DNA of 64,000 bases, taken from positions 88,611-152,610 of the forward strand of contig QJNS01000197.1 of NCBI GenBank assembly GCA_004154925.1, in the 5' to 3' direction. The position numbers and the translations under genes are program-made. The stretch comes from Monosporascus cannonballus (lineage: Eukaryota; Ascomycota; Sordariomycetes; Xylariales). The notes beneath the pieces are model-generated. The model did not search any database. It was not told where the DNA came from and saw nothing but the letters and a program-made list of their open reading frames with translations. Positions within the stretch are counted from its first letter, which is position 1. Each line of letters opens with the position of its first letter. Of the stretch, positions 11,500-24,000 are shown in pieces.

Positions 11500-14250
11500 T
11501 AAAAATTCTTTTTCAATATAAAGGCAAAACGTTTAAAGCTATAATTAACTTAAAAGCCGAAAAAAACTTTATCTTTTTTACAATAACAGAAAAGTATCAA
11601 ATTCCTTAAAAATACAAATTAAAGTCTTATAAGTTACGTATAGTAAACGGAAGCTTATCTACGTACGAAAACGGGCGAATCCTTCGAAAAATTAAGAAAT
11701 TCCCCGTACGAATTTAAGGACACCAAAAACGGATTTCGCTAAATATTGCCGATATCTCTAGGTATAACATCATTTTGGGAATATTATAGCTTAGGTCCAG
11801 CAATCCATATATTAACTAAAAGTATTAAATATTTTTATAGGAAAATAAGCCACCCGAAAAAAACGATTAAAAAATCTATTATGTCATCAAGGAAATCCAG
11901 ATTACAAACCAACTTTTTACAGTACCACCTGAATATCGACGGTTCAAGAAATTATTTAAGGACAAAAAAAACCACAAATTATTACCTTATAGCTAATAAG
12001 ATCATAAAATACCTATTAAGAAAAAATACCATCTTAAATTTTACAAAATTTATTATATAAATCTTAACAAATTAAAAGCTTTATAGAAAAGCATTTAACT
12101 TAATTTAAAAAAAGGATACATCCAACCTTTTAACTCCCCAGCTGGATACCCTATCCTTATAATACCAAAAACCAAAAATAAAAAGCAAAAAATTAACGAA
12201 AACGGAAACCTGGTTTTCAGAAAGGTAATCGATTACAAACAGTTAAACGACATTATAATTAAAAACGGATATCCTTTAACCTTTATAAATACGTTAAAAG
12301 AAAACGTTAACAAAACAAAATAATTTATTACATTTAACCTCCGAAACGGTTATTACCGTATTAAAATAACTAAAAAAAAAATGGAAAACGGCATTTAAAA
12401 CAATACATGGATTTTACGAATACAAAGTAATACCTATGGGACTTACCAATATTTCCGCCAGTTTCTAACGCCTAATTATAATTACGCTTAAAAAATTTCT
12501 GGATAAATTTGTATTCGTCTATTTCGACGATATCCTCATTTATTCCGAAACTTTCGATAAACATAAAAAACAAATCGCCCAAATGCTCCAAATATTAAAC
12601 GAAACAAATATCCGGGTTAACCTAGTTAAAAACGTATGACACATATAGAAACTAAACTTTCTGGGATATACTTTTACCTCCGGCCAAATCCAAATTCAAT
12701 ACTTTAAAATGGAAGCAGTTAAAAACTGGCCTATCCCCGATAAGGCGACCGTTATAAACATCCGGCAAATTTTAAGATTTACGGGTTACGTATACGGCCT
12801 AATTAAGGGATACGGAAATATAATCAAATTATTAACGAAATTTACTACTAAAAAATACGTAAAAAAAAAGTTCGAACTCCCAAAAAAAGCAAAAAAAGTA
12901 TTCCAAATCTTGAAAAATACAATTACCAACGTACCCATAATAAAATTACTTAACGCAAACAAAAAAAAACGCCTAAAAACGGATATTTTAGATTATACAT
13001 TAAATACCGTCCTAAAATAACTAAAAAATAATAATAAATGGTATCCAATAACATATTATTTAAAAGCATTTCGAAATATAAAGCTCAAATATTAAATCTA
13101 CAATAAAAAACTATTAACAATTATTAACGCTTTTAAGGAATAAGAACTTTTTCTTAATAAAATAAAAAAACCTTTCGATATTTACTTTAATCATAAAAAC
13201 TTTATTCGATTTATAAAAACTTAAAAGCTAAATAAACGGCATAAAAATAAATAATTTTCCTATCCAGGTTCAACTTTAAAATATACCATATCAAAAAAAA
13301 ACATCCAAATAAACATTCTTAGTTATAAAGGCGATTACGATTCAAAAGTTCCCAAAAAAAACATACAAATACTACAGTACAATCAGGATAATACAGTACA
13401 ATTATGCGAAATTTTAAAAAAGCTATCCCCCGAATTTTTGATATAATTCCGAAATTCTTATAATAAAGAAAAACAAAAAAAAGTTTAATAACTAAAAAAA
13501 TAACCAAAAAACCAGTTATTATACCATAGCAAAATCTATATTCCTAAGGATTAATGGGAATAATTCGTAAGGGAATTTTACGAAAATCCATTATACGGAT
13601 ACCAAGGAATTTTTAAAACTACCAAACGGTTACAAAAATAATATAATTTCCCCGAATTACGCCGTATAATCAAAAAAGTTATTAAAAATTATAATATCTA
13701 TAACAAGGCTAAGGCAGTACGCCATAAGCCTTATGGGTTACTATAACTTATCGACATTTTTAATAAGGCATAAAATACCATAACTTGGGATTTTATCACT
13801 AATTTACCTCCTTTTAAAAACCTAATTACTGGAGTCGAATATGACGGAATTTGAGTAATTATTAATAGATTTACCAAATATAGGTATTTCTTACCTTTTA
13901 AAAAAAACATAACGGCAAAATAATTAACTTACGCCTTTATCAGATATTACCTAAATAAATACGGAATACCAGAAAAAATCGTTTTTAATAAAAACACGTT
14001 ATTTACTTTAAAATTCGGCATTAGCTTTTTTAAATAAATCGGTACTAAACTTAAATTTTTAATAACGTATTATTTTAAACAAATAAATAAATAAAACGAC
14101 TTAATTAAACTTTAAAATAATATTTTCGAAATTACGTTAATTACTAACAGAATAATTAGGTAAAACTTTTACCATTAGCATAAATCGTTTACAATATATC
14201 TGTTAACGAGAACATGGGCGTATCTCCTTATACAACTATATACGGATACG
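11500..14250 (+). pseudogene. pol remnant of element H (protease, RT, RNase H, integrase)
   Basis: The reverse transcriptase is clear from about 12110 to 12720: RGYIQPFNSPAGYPILIIPK, then VIDYKQLNDIIIKNGYPL, MPMGLTN and VFVYFDDILIYSE at 12511-12550. A continuous stretch 12709-13020 covers the RT tail and start of RNase H (TDILDYTLNTVLK). The integrase region (about 13550-14250) shows FYENPLYGYQGIFKTTKRLQ, then WDFITNLPPF and YGIPEKIVF. The catalytic aspartates in the NRFTK and VFNKN blocks read N where active integrases have D. Stops are mostly TAA/TAG. Frameshifts between readable blocks are possible. The protease, upstream of 12100, was not resolved. Confidence 0.8.
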
Positions 14251-14696
14251 AAACAAAAACAAAACGACCTAAATAACCATTTAACAAAATACCAAAAATT
14301 ACTACAATTACCCTAAAAGCAAAAACGTTAATAACAAAAATCAAAATAATTCAAACTCGTTTCCACAAAGAACTAAAATTTCTTCAAAAAAGAATAACCC
14401 AATATTATAACCAAAAAAATTAAAGGATTAATTTTAACAAAAAAAACAAAATCTACTTATTACGCCAGAAATAAAATACAATTTCGAATATCTTTTAAAT
14501 CAAAACAAAAAAACTTAATAACAAACTTGATTTTAAAAAATTTGGCCTATTTAAAATTAATAAAATCATTTCCAAAACCAATTATTAATTATCGTTACCC
14601 AAAAACATAAAGATATACCTTATTTTCCATATTTCCCTACTTAAATTAGCACCCAAAAACGCCCCGTTAAAAACAGACTTAAAACTTGAAAAAAAT

Positions 14697-14880
14697 TCTG
14701 ATAAATACGAAATCAAATAAATACTGGATTCCAAAATAGTTAAAAACAAAGTTTAATACTTAATTAAATAAAAGGATTACTTACCGGAAAAAAATACATA
14801 AAAACTATTTAATTATTTAATAAATGCAATAAATCTGGTTAAGACGTTTTACCGCCAAAATCCTGACCGACCGTCTTTAG
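14697..14880 (+). pseudogene. Chromodomain at the C-terminus of H integrase
   Basis: The frame reads YEIK-ILDSKIVKNK..YLIK-KGYLPE, then AINLVKTFYRQNPDRPS, with stops at two Trp/Gln positions. This is the fold signature Y-E-V-E-K-I-L..Y-L-V-K-W-K-G-Y of chromodomains fused to integrase, which in chromoviruses directs insertion to heterochromatin marked by H3K9 methylation. That fits the nested pile-up of elements here. Confidence 0.75.
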
Positions 14881-15390
14881 CGCGGCCAAGATCGTAGGCG
14901 ATAACGGTCCCCCGCTTAAATCCAAACCTTCGGCGTTTTAATCGAAAAAAATAAACGTTTCGGTTATGGCGTTTATCTTTAAAACAAATTGCGCTTATTC
15001 CGTTTCCATACGACATTATTCTTTTTCCATCCTTTCCCGCTCCTTTAATTAATCTAATTCGTAACCCTCAAAAAATAACTACAACCCTTTCTTTTTCAAA
15101 ATATTTTCCTGGTAACGCAAGCGTTATAACTTATTTATTCTTTTTAATATTTTCTTTTGAAATTTTCGCTATAATTCCACAAGTTCGTTTTTAATAGCAT
15201 AATACTCCTTTTAAAAACGGTCGCATTCAAAATTAATATTCTCTAATAAAAACATAATAATTATTAATCCGTCATAATAACGTTAATGATAAGTATAATA
15301 ATAATAACTTAAAATATTTTCCGTTATAAAGCATTTAAACTCCCCGAATAAAAAGCAATTAAAACAAAATAACACCTTAAACCCAAACTT
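14880..15390 (-). pseudogene. Antisense six-cysteine/coiled-coil frame of element H
   Basis: On the minus strand near 15331-15380 the frame reads FCFNCFLFGEFKC, followed at the expected distance by tyrosines spaced like a second C-x2-C-x6-C group (C-x2-C-x7-C-x8-Y-x2-Y-x6-Y overall). A charged helical stretch follows further downstream (for example EFKRKILKR-like and LKERERMEKE near 15010-15060), then a Gly/Leu-rich tail near 14890. The position between chromodomain and 3' LTR is the same as in the unrelated elements G, B, A and E. Confidence 0.5.
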
Positions 15391-15567
15391 AAAAATATAA
15401 ATAAACCGGTTATCGCGAATTTAACGTTAATTCGTACGGGATTAACGCGTCAATTTTTCTGCTCGACCCGCCATAGTAAGTTAACGATAAAAAAACGATT
15501 TTCAATTAGAAAAAAAAATGCTTACCTTTTTATCTTTGGGACAAAAATCCTGAAAAAAGGAAAATAA

Positions 15568-15991
15568 TATTACGGATCCCCAAATAGACCCGTTCTAAAA
15601 ACCCCAGGGCTGCAAAAAAGGGAAAGCTCCATACTCTAAATCACGTAACTTAAAATAATCTAGCTAATTTATTAAATCATACAGATCACTATAATCTGGA
15701 TGATCTAATAAATCCAAAAAATTAATATTATACTAACAAAATAGAAAAAGATATAAAAACTTTAGGTTCCTTATGTAAATAACCACCTACTTAATTTTTC
15801 GCTCTTTAGCTATTAATCTAAGCTCTTAATCTGGAAATAACTACACCGTTTTCTAATTAAAGGAAAAATCTTTAAACCTTTTTAACGAACAAGACCACTA
15901 AGTTATTCCTCGCCTTATTATTACCTGCAAATCAAGACCCATTTCGGATACTGCTTATATCTCCGGGTGGATGTATGACAGGTTCGTTACA
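15568..15991 (+). repeat. 3' LTR of element H
   Basis: It begins TATTACGGATCCCCAAATAG, a G-to-A changed TGTTACGG end, and ends GGTTCGTTACA. The length is 424 bases, identical to the left LTR. Near the right end 'CTCCGGGTGGATGTATGACAG' is kept less mutated than in the left copy. Confidence 0.9.
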
Positions 15992-18116
15992 CGTAATCAA
16001 ATACTTAAATAATCCGTATTTCGTTTTAAAGGTTATTTTTTGTTCGTATTTTTTTAATACTGATAAAGTTATATCCATTTTTAAGATCGAATACTATGAA
16101 TTATTAGGTTCCATAAAATCGGTTTTTTATTTCTGTGATTAGGGGTAATGGTATTCGATTTTTGACAGTGATATCGTTTAGTTATTGCTAGTTAACTATA
16201 AATTGCAGTTTTTCGGTTTTTTTGGGGCACGAAGAATATAGGATATCCTGCTAGTAATTTCGAAAGTCAAATTTATTTTTTCTGTAACCGATTTTCCAGA
16301 TATTCTTTGAAAATACGTAATTCGTTTCCGATAGAATTATAGATGGGATAAAATTTCATCGAAAATCCTTTTTTAAAAATTATTTTATAATTTTATTCGT
16401 TATGTTTTAGTAATTTCGTATTAAGTTCCTTTTTAAAAAGTTGCTTATATTTATGGTATTATAATAATATATTAATCAGATTTTTTAATTTGTAGGGTTG
16501 TTATTTTAAATCGTTATTTAGTTATTTTAATTTCGTTTTAATGATAGTAATAATATATCGTATTTTTCTTTAATATCTATTTTTTTGGTGTTTTGTCCTT
16601 TTAAGTAATAAAGTTTTTATCGTATTCTTATGCCTGTATTTATTGTTATCTTCGATCTAATGTTAAGATCTTAATTTTTTTTATTTATTAATAAGGGGTA
16701 TAAGGTAAACTTTACCTAGTTAATTTTTTTATTAATTAAAATTCCGTATTAACGTATATATGGTAATCTTAAAATTATATTATAATTCTTAAATAAAACG
16801 ACATCGAAATTATTTATTTAATTTTATCTTTAAATAAAATTTTCGAGATAATAAATTCCGCGTATAAATTTCCCATTATCGTAAATAAATTCCTGATTTT
16901 CTATATTTGTCGTTATAAAAGGCTTTAATTCATATTTTTAAGGCAGTTTAAGTTTATTAATTATAGTAAGTATAGTATAATTTCCGCCTAGAGTTCCGTA
17001 ATTTATTATTACGGTATATTAGTATGTTCTAATACGTATGTCTAAAGTAATAAGGTTATTAACGGCTTTTATTATTGCGTTTAAAGCCTTTTTTGGAAGT
17101 TTTTTTAAAAAATCTTTTAGGGTTCGTTATTTTATGGTTTTTTATAGGTAACCTTTTTCTTTTAATTTCTTTTCGAATATATCGAAACTTATCTATATTT
17201 CGGTATTTCGTGCGTTAAATTGTTATATTTGTCGTTATTGCCGGCGTATTGGTTTTTCGAATTATATTAATTATTTTTAATTTTATCGTAATTTTTTTCC
17301 TTATCAAGTAAATTGTTTTTTATTTACAATTATATACTATTATATGTCGTATTAATTATTATTTGAAAGTGTTTTGTAAATTAACGTACATTTTCCTTAA
17401 TAATTTTTCTTTTGTAAAGGTTTATAATAAATATTAATTGGAAATAAAATTTTGTAATAATTTTCTGGTAATGTGTTTTTATTATATGCTGGATAAACTT
17501 TTTTTCCGTTTGGTAATTATTTTATTAATAATGGCAGAAAGGGTTTTTTTATAAGTATTGTTTTTTTTTCGAACCAATTTTTTGTTTCGGCCAACTGCTA
17601 AATACCTTTTGGGGCTATAGATTAAAAGTGTCGATATTATTACTTATCGTTTTTGTTATTTCCGGCACGGTTTGGAAAATCGAATCCTTTATAATATATG
17701 TAGATAATTCGTCCGTAAATATGCTATTTTTATTTTTCGTAATCGGGATATTTTCGTCTTCGACAATATCTAGCATACATTTTGTTATATCGATTAAAAA
17801 TTCCAGAATACTCTTTTTTTATTTAATCCTAATATTTGCGTAATTATTCTTATAATACTTTTTGTTATATTTGCGATATTTGTTAAATTAATTTCTTAGT
17901 TTTTTATATTCTTTACTGGACTTTTCGCCATAGTAGGCTTAGTGCATACTTAGGCCGAATTATATTAATGGGTTTGCTTTCATTTTTTCGGGTTTTTCTA
18001 AATTGTTTTTCGAGTACAGGTTTTTAGTTGTTTTAACGGGGTTTTTTAAGTACCTTATATTACGTTATTTTATATTCTATATTGTTACAATTAAAGTATT
18101 TGATCTGACTTTAATC
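15992..18116 (-). mobile_element. Ty3/gypsy element G, 5' part after the H insertion
   Basis: This continues element G after the target duplication: the sequence matches the segment of element B around 23310-25440 and of element A around 45850-47980 on the same strand. It contains the N-terminal part of RT, the protease region and most of gag. It stops at 18116, where the LTR of element D begins, so the 5' end and 5' LTR of G are missing. Confidence 0.75.
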
Positions 18117-19975
18117 TGTTATGATCTAACGGTCTTAGCTTTTTGACGAACGGTCGGGCCCACGAAAAAATCCAAACCCGATTTTTGCTAAAATATTACG
18201 TAATTATCTTAAAGATCTTAAGGCACCAAATACCTTAAGCCCCTTAAGCCGGCAAAAAATTTTCAAAGGCTTAACGGGCTTAAGGGTTTAAACCGTTTAA
18301 ATACTTTAAAATGAAAATACATACGCTTATTATTTCCATAATTTAGATAATATTAGTTTATAATAATAATTTGTTGCTTCAAGCATTTTTAATATTACTG
18401 ATATTATGTTTATCAGTAAGCAGTCCGCATAGCCTACTTACCAGGTCCTTAATAACCCGGATATTAGAATAAAATCCGAAACAATAGCTTCGCCTTTTTC
18501 GCGAAAAAGTTCTCCAACGCCTGGATACCATAAATAAACGTATCCTTTAATTTAAAAAAGATAACAATGACCTTCCAACGTCCTTTTAAGTAGCTCATAA
18601 AAAACTTAAAGAAAAAAAAGGCTCACGAAATTAAGAAACTTTTTTAAACGAGCCAAATTATTTAGGTAAATTTTATTAAGAAATTAAAAAAAGTTCTTAA
18701 ACTTTCTAAGCCAGAACTTTTCGACAAAATCTTAACTAAGCTATAATTGTTTTTAACTTAATACCAAATATACTTTAAGTATTTTCCTATTCGACTAATT
18801 ACGTTTATTATACGAATCGAATTTGCAATCGGACGATTTATCGAAAATACGGCTACTTAATTCGAGCTCATTATAAAAAATACGTTATTTTGTGAATGGA
18901 AAACCAAAATCCGGAAATAATATAAATTTATAACGATTACAGATAATTTAAATAAATATTAACGAAAATTTTCGTAATAATAAACGAAAAAATAAAAGTT
19001 AAAATACAAATCTAATAATTATAATAAAAAGATTAATATCTAGTTACGGTAAAATGTTCGTTTAATTAACCTTTAAACTAAATTAAAGATAAAAAATATT
19101 AATAATTAAATTTTTCAACGGCTTAAAAAAATTAAAAAAATTAAACTTAATCCGTCTAATTATTTATCGAATTATATTTTTATAGCAATCAAGATTAATA
19201 ATCGATAATACGCCTGGCGTATTAGAAATACTAAAGGAAAAAATAATAACAAACCTCGATATACGGCCAATACTAGCGCTTCTTAATGCGGTAATAGTTT
19301 TTACGGCACAGAACCAGGACCCATAAAACTAAGAGCTATTTATAAAAAGGATTAAAGCTAAACCAATTGCTTTAATTATAATAAAATGGGACATAAAGTA
19401 ACGTAATACAAAGTATCCAAGAAATTCCGTTAAGATAATTAAAAACCTGTACCTAAAGGACAATCCAGAAAAAACCAGAAAAACGGAGGTAAACCTATTA
19501 ACATAATTCAGCCTAAGTATATACCAGGTCCCCTATGGCGCAAAGTATAGCAATAAATACAAAAAACTAAGAAATTAACTTAATATATATTATAAACATA
19601 ATAAAAAGCATTACAAAGATATTTATACGAATATTAGAACTAGATAAAAAAAATCTATTCCGGAATACTTAATCGATACGGCAAAATATATGCTATATAT
19701 TGTCGACGACGAAAATATCCCGATTACGAAAAATAAAAATAATATATATACGGACGAATTACCTATATGTATTATGAAGGATTCGATTTTCCAAGTCGTA
19801 CTGGAAATAATAAAAACGATAAATAATAATATTAATACTTTCGATTAATAATTCCAGGAAATATTTAATAATTGGTTAAAGTAAAAAGCTGGTCCGAAAA
19901 ACAGTAATGCCCGCAAAAAAAACCCTTTTATTATTATTAATAATATAATTACTAAGCGGAAAAAAGTTAATCTAA
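18117..19975 (+). mobile_element. Ty3/gypsy element D, 5' fragment (partial LTR and gag)
   Basis: The LTR starts TGTTATGATCTAACGG at 18117 and shares the CTTAACGGGCTTAAGGGTTTA block with the LTR of element C. Its 3' part is deleted: past about 18370 the sequence jumps into the leader. At about 18400-18500 the gag start matches, in opposite orientation, the one at 33449-33540 (around CAGTCCGCATAGCC..ACCAGGTCCTTAATAACCCGG). Gag continues to about 19970, where the element stops at the LTR of B. No pol follows. Confidence 0.65.
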
Positions 19976-20372
19976 TATGACGGCTAGGGGGTTCAACTAA
20001 TTATTAAATCTTAGTTGTACGGGTTTATGTTAGCAGAAGTATTGTGGGATTTTGAACAATGGATGTAACATATTACGTCTTGTAATACTAAAGGTACCTT
20101 AGGTAACGGCTTGTTATTGCAAACTGAAACTATTTAAATTATAGAAATAATAAGCGTATTATATTCGGGTGTAATTTTTATTAATTTTAGCATTTTGGTA
20201 AATCTCGGAATAAATTTAATAAATCCGATTTTCGTAAATATCGCAATAATTCCAATAATTCTGATTTTCGTAAATCTCATAATGATCTTAATAATTCTTG
20301 TTACGGAATCTTTTTTGCTGCTCCATTTATCTTAATTATTTCTGGATACGCTAAGGATGTTAGGTTATAATA
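19976..20372 (-). repeat. 3' LTR of element B with three 36-base tandem units
   Basis: The LTR runs from TATGACGGCTAGGGGGTTC to GTTAGGTTATAATA. Between 20191 and 20298 there are three consecutive 36-base units, the second and third beginning GATTTTCGTAAAT (starts at 20191, 20227, 20263). The shared half (TTAAATCTTAGTTGTACGGG, then TGTTAGCAGAAGTATTGTGGG) is typical of the local LTRs. Confidence 0.75.
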
Positions 20373-20439
20373 TATTTTTTTTCTTTCAGGATTTTCATCC
20401 CGAAGATTTTATTCCGTAAGTATTCGAATCCATTATAAC

Positions 20440-21012
20440 GGATCGTATTAAAAAGTATATTAAACCTTTTTCCAAGGTTAAAACCGCTTAGCGCAATTCT
20501 TTAGTGGCCGCGGTACTTTTTGCAATTCTTATTAATATAGCGCTATATTTTTATTGCGAACGAAAGAAACTAGAATGCAAACTGTTGGAGGATAACTTTT
20601 TCCGTTGTTCGACCTGTATCAAAAACGGCCAGTCCAATTGTGACGTACGGGGTTTGAACCCAGAATAGCTATAACGTATCGTTATTCAGTACCGAAAATT
20701 TGAATTAAAACTGGAGGCCGTCGAAAAAAAGGTAAACCGGGTTATTTCGGAAATTAACGTCCGTTTGCGTCGTTTACGTAAATAAAAAAAATGATATAAT
20801 GAAATAATAAAAGCCGTATCTCGTGGTATCGATAATTTGGAGGAATTAGAAAAATTGGAGCGTCGAGAAAAACAGGCCGAACTGGAGGCTATCAAGGCCA
20901 TATTAACAAAGGCCGCACTGTTCCTCGACTGGTCAAACCTTAAATTTACCGATTAGTCGTTTATTAATTAGGAGACCTTTAATCCTGCCGGTTTCGACGT
21001 TGCTAGTAAAAG
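20440..21012 (+). pseudogene. Antisense six-cysteine/coiled-coil frame of element B
   Basis: This copy keeps its coding sense best. The frame shows FYCERKKLEC, then FRCSTCIKNGQSNCDV, so the spacing is Y-x2-C-x6-C-x9-C-x2-C-x7-C over 20546-20641, close to the Zn(II)2Cys6 consensus of fungal transcription factors. It is followed by long charged heptad-like helices (KFELKLEAVEKKVNRVISEI, then LEELEKLERREKQAELEAIK) and an acidic/aromatic tail ending near VASKSF at 21012. Stops inside are TAA/TAG at likely Gln or Trp codons. It overlaps the end of pol on the other strand. The function is unknown; it could act on the element's own expression, but this is only inference. Confidence 0.6.
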
Positions 21013-24000
21013 TTTTTTAATAGGCGTTGGGCGCTAATAAGATTTTTGGCGGGTTCTCAGGTGTTTTCGAAATCCGGGTGCTTTTTTTATTTGATTAGAT
21101 ATTGGGTAAGTCCGTTTTGTTTTCGCATATCGAAGATTTTCTTTATTTTATATGTTTATTTGTTTTCTGCTTCTATATCGTCTTATGCCGTATGTATTTT
21201 GATTATATATATTATTAATTAAAAAAATACGTAAAAAATGAAATTTAACCTTTGGTAGAAATTTTAATGGGTAATTATTTTTAAGATTTTTTTTTCGATT
21301 TTGTACGGACCGATATATTTAAAATCGAGTTTTTTACTGGGTCGTTTTATTTAAATGTTTTTGACAACGAGGAAAACTATTTTCCCTTATTCGAAAATTA
21401 AATTTTTTAAGCTTTCTTAATTATAATACTTATTTATTTGGTTTCGTACGAATTTTATTTTTATTTTTATTTCCTAATACAATTATCGTATTTATTTTAA
21501 TATAAGGATTACTTTGATGTTAATTGGATCGTTATCGCGTATTTTTCTATAAATATCTGGAATAAAACCAAAATTTGCGTTCGTTGATATCATTTTAATG
21601 TTTTCGTAATAGCTGGTATTATAGGTTAATTAGGTAATAAGTATTTTTTTAACCTAATTATTCTGTTCGTAATTAATATAATACCGGAAGTAAATTTTTA
21701 AATTTTAATTTCTTTAATTTATTTATTTATTCATTTAAGGTTTAAAAAGATTAAATAATTTGTGATTTAAGCCAATTTGCATTATTAGACCTTATTAAAA
21801 TTTAAATGGGAATATTAATTTTTTATTTAAAATGATTGTTATTAGTAACCCGTATATGATAAATATATATTTTTTATTCTACGTTTATATTCTTATAATT
21901 AATATAATAAAAAAATAAGGACATTTCATATATCGATTATTAATTATAAAACTGTTATCGTAATATACTCTTATAGTTGCATTTTATAATATAAGAATTT
22001 TAATAATAAAAATAAATATAATTAAATATTATAATCGTTTGATAATTAGTAATAATTATAATTTTCCGTATAATTTATATCGTTAAACCTTTATTTTAAC
22101 GCGAATATTGCATTACTGTGTAACTTTGTATACCGTTAATTTTGTTTTAAAAAAAGAATATATACGTTAAAACCGTTTTATGGTTTTATAGATCCCTGGA
22201 TATCCGTATAACTGATATTTGTATGTATTTCGTATTAAATCCTTTTGGTATTTTTTGGAATTTATATCTTATTTGTTCTTTGGTTTTCTATGAGATTATC
22301 GTTATACTGCTGCATTTTCTGATATATATTAAAAGGTAATACCTAAATTATTGCAGTTGGTTATGAGTGTAAATGTTCTTTTGTAATAGTACCGAAAATT
22401 ATATGGCTAATTTTCACCAATTTTTTCTTAAGGTTTGGTTGCTTATTTAAGGCGTTTGTTCTGCTATTTTCTAAGCCTTTTTTGTAAATAATAACGAAAT
22501 TAAAATTCGTCAATTTTTTCGCATAACGAAGTTATCGTCCGGTAAATTCCCTGGTCGTAATAAATCGGGTAAGATTTTGATAATTTATATAGATCTTAAT
22601 ATGGTACAAGTGTTTTTTAGAAAATATCTAAATTTTCGGAATAGTGTAATAATAACCATAAATTCCTTATTTAAAATGCCGTAATTAAATTCGGTTTTTT
22701 TAATTTATACGAAAAGAATATAATAAAGTATAATTTGCCTTAATTATTTCGTTATTTGATTACTGCGCTTAATATATAATCTGAAATATCTGTTTTTAGC
22801 TTAACAGGGCGGTTTGAATTGTACATAATTAGTATTAACTTGTTAATAATCGTATTCTTAATATTTTAAAATGCTTTTTCCGTATTTAACGTTTATTTAA
22901 AATTTTAATTAAATTTGTTAAGGATATAGTTATTTTGCTAAAGTTCCGAATAAACTTTTTATAATAATTAACGAATTTAAGAAATACCTCTACTTCCTTA
23001 ATTATCGTTAGCGTTTGCTATTCTGTAATTATAGTAATTTTCTTGGGGTTTATCCTAATATGTTTCAAGATAATAATATATTTCAGATATTCCATTTCTT
23101 ATACGTAAAATTAACTTTTTTTTACGTTAATAAATAACTTTACGTCCTGTAAAGTTTAAAAACCCTGATAAACGTATTTTATATATGTTTTTTCTGTTTT
23201 TAAAAAGATGAGAATGTCGTCGAGAAAGCATACAATAAAAATATCAAGATATTTTCGTAACATATGGTTTATTATTCGTTGGAAGGTTGTTGGTACGTTC
23301 GTAAGTTTTATTGGTGTAACCAAATACTTGAACAGTCCGTATTTCGCTGTAAAGGCTGTTTTTTATTCGTATCTTTTTTTAATCTTAATAAAGCTGTATT
23401 TATCTCTAAGATCGAATGCTGTAAACTATCAGATTCCGTAAAATCGGTTTTTTATCTTTGTAATCAAGGGTAATGGTATTCGATCTTTAACAATAATATC
23501 GTTTAATTGCTAATAGTTAACTATAAGTTACAGTTTGCCTTTTTTTGGATACGAAAAATATAAGATATTTTGCTGATAATTTCGAAAGTCGAATATATTT
23601 TTTATAACCGATTTTCCAGATCTTCTTTAGGAATGCGTAATTCGTTTTTGCTGAGATTGTAGATAAAGTAAAACTTTATCGAAAATCCTTTTTTGAAAAT
23701 TATCTTATGGTCCTATTCGTTATGTTGTAGTAATTTCGTATTAAGTTCCTTTTTGAAAAGCTGTTTATATTTATGGTATTATGGTGGTATATTAGTTAGA
23801 ATTTCTGATTTTTGGAGCTGTTGTTTTAAATCGTTATTTAGTTGCTTTAATTTCGTTTTGATAATAATAATAATACGTCGTATTTTTTTTGATGCCTATT
23901 TTCTTTTTTGTATTTTATCCCTTTAGGTGATAAGGTTTTTGTTGTATCCTTATGCCTATGTTTATTATCATTCCCGATCGAATGTTAAGATCTTAATGTT

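Larger units (their letters stand above)
8718..15991 (+). mobile_element. Ty3/gypsy chromovirus element H, full length, nested in G
   Basis: Element H has two 424-base LTRs (8718-9141 and 15568-15991) and a perfect 5-base target duplication CGTAA (8713-8717 and 15992-15996). The order gag, protease, reverse transcriptase, RNase H, integrase, chromodomain is that of Ty3/gypsy chromoviruses. The sequence on both sides is element G, which reads through once H is removed. Coding parts contain many TAA/TAG stops, but domains remain readable and the RT motif YFDD (12520-12531) is intact. An antisense frame lies between the chromodomain and the right LTR (about 14880-15390). H differs in sequence from the other elements and is a separate family. 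Confidence 0.92.
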
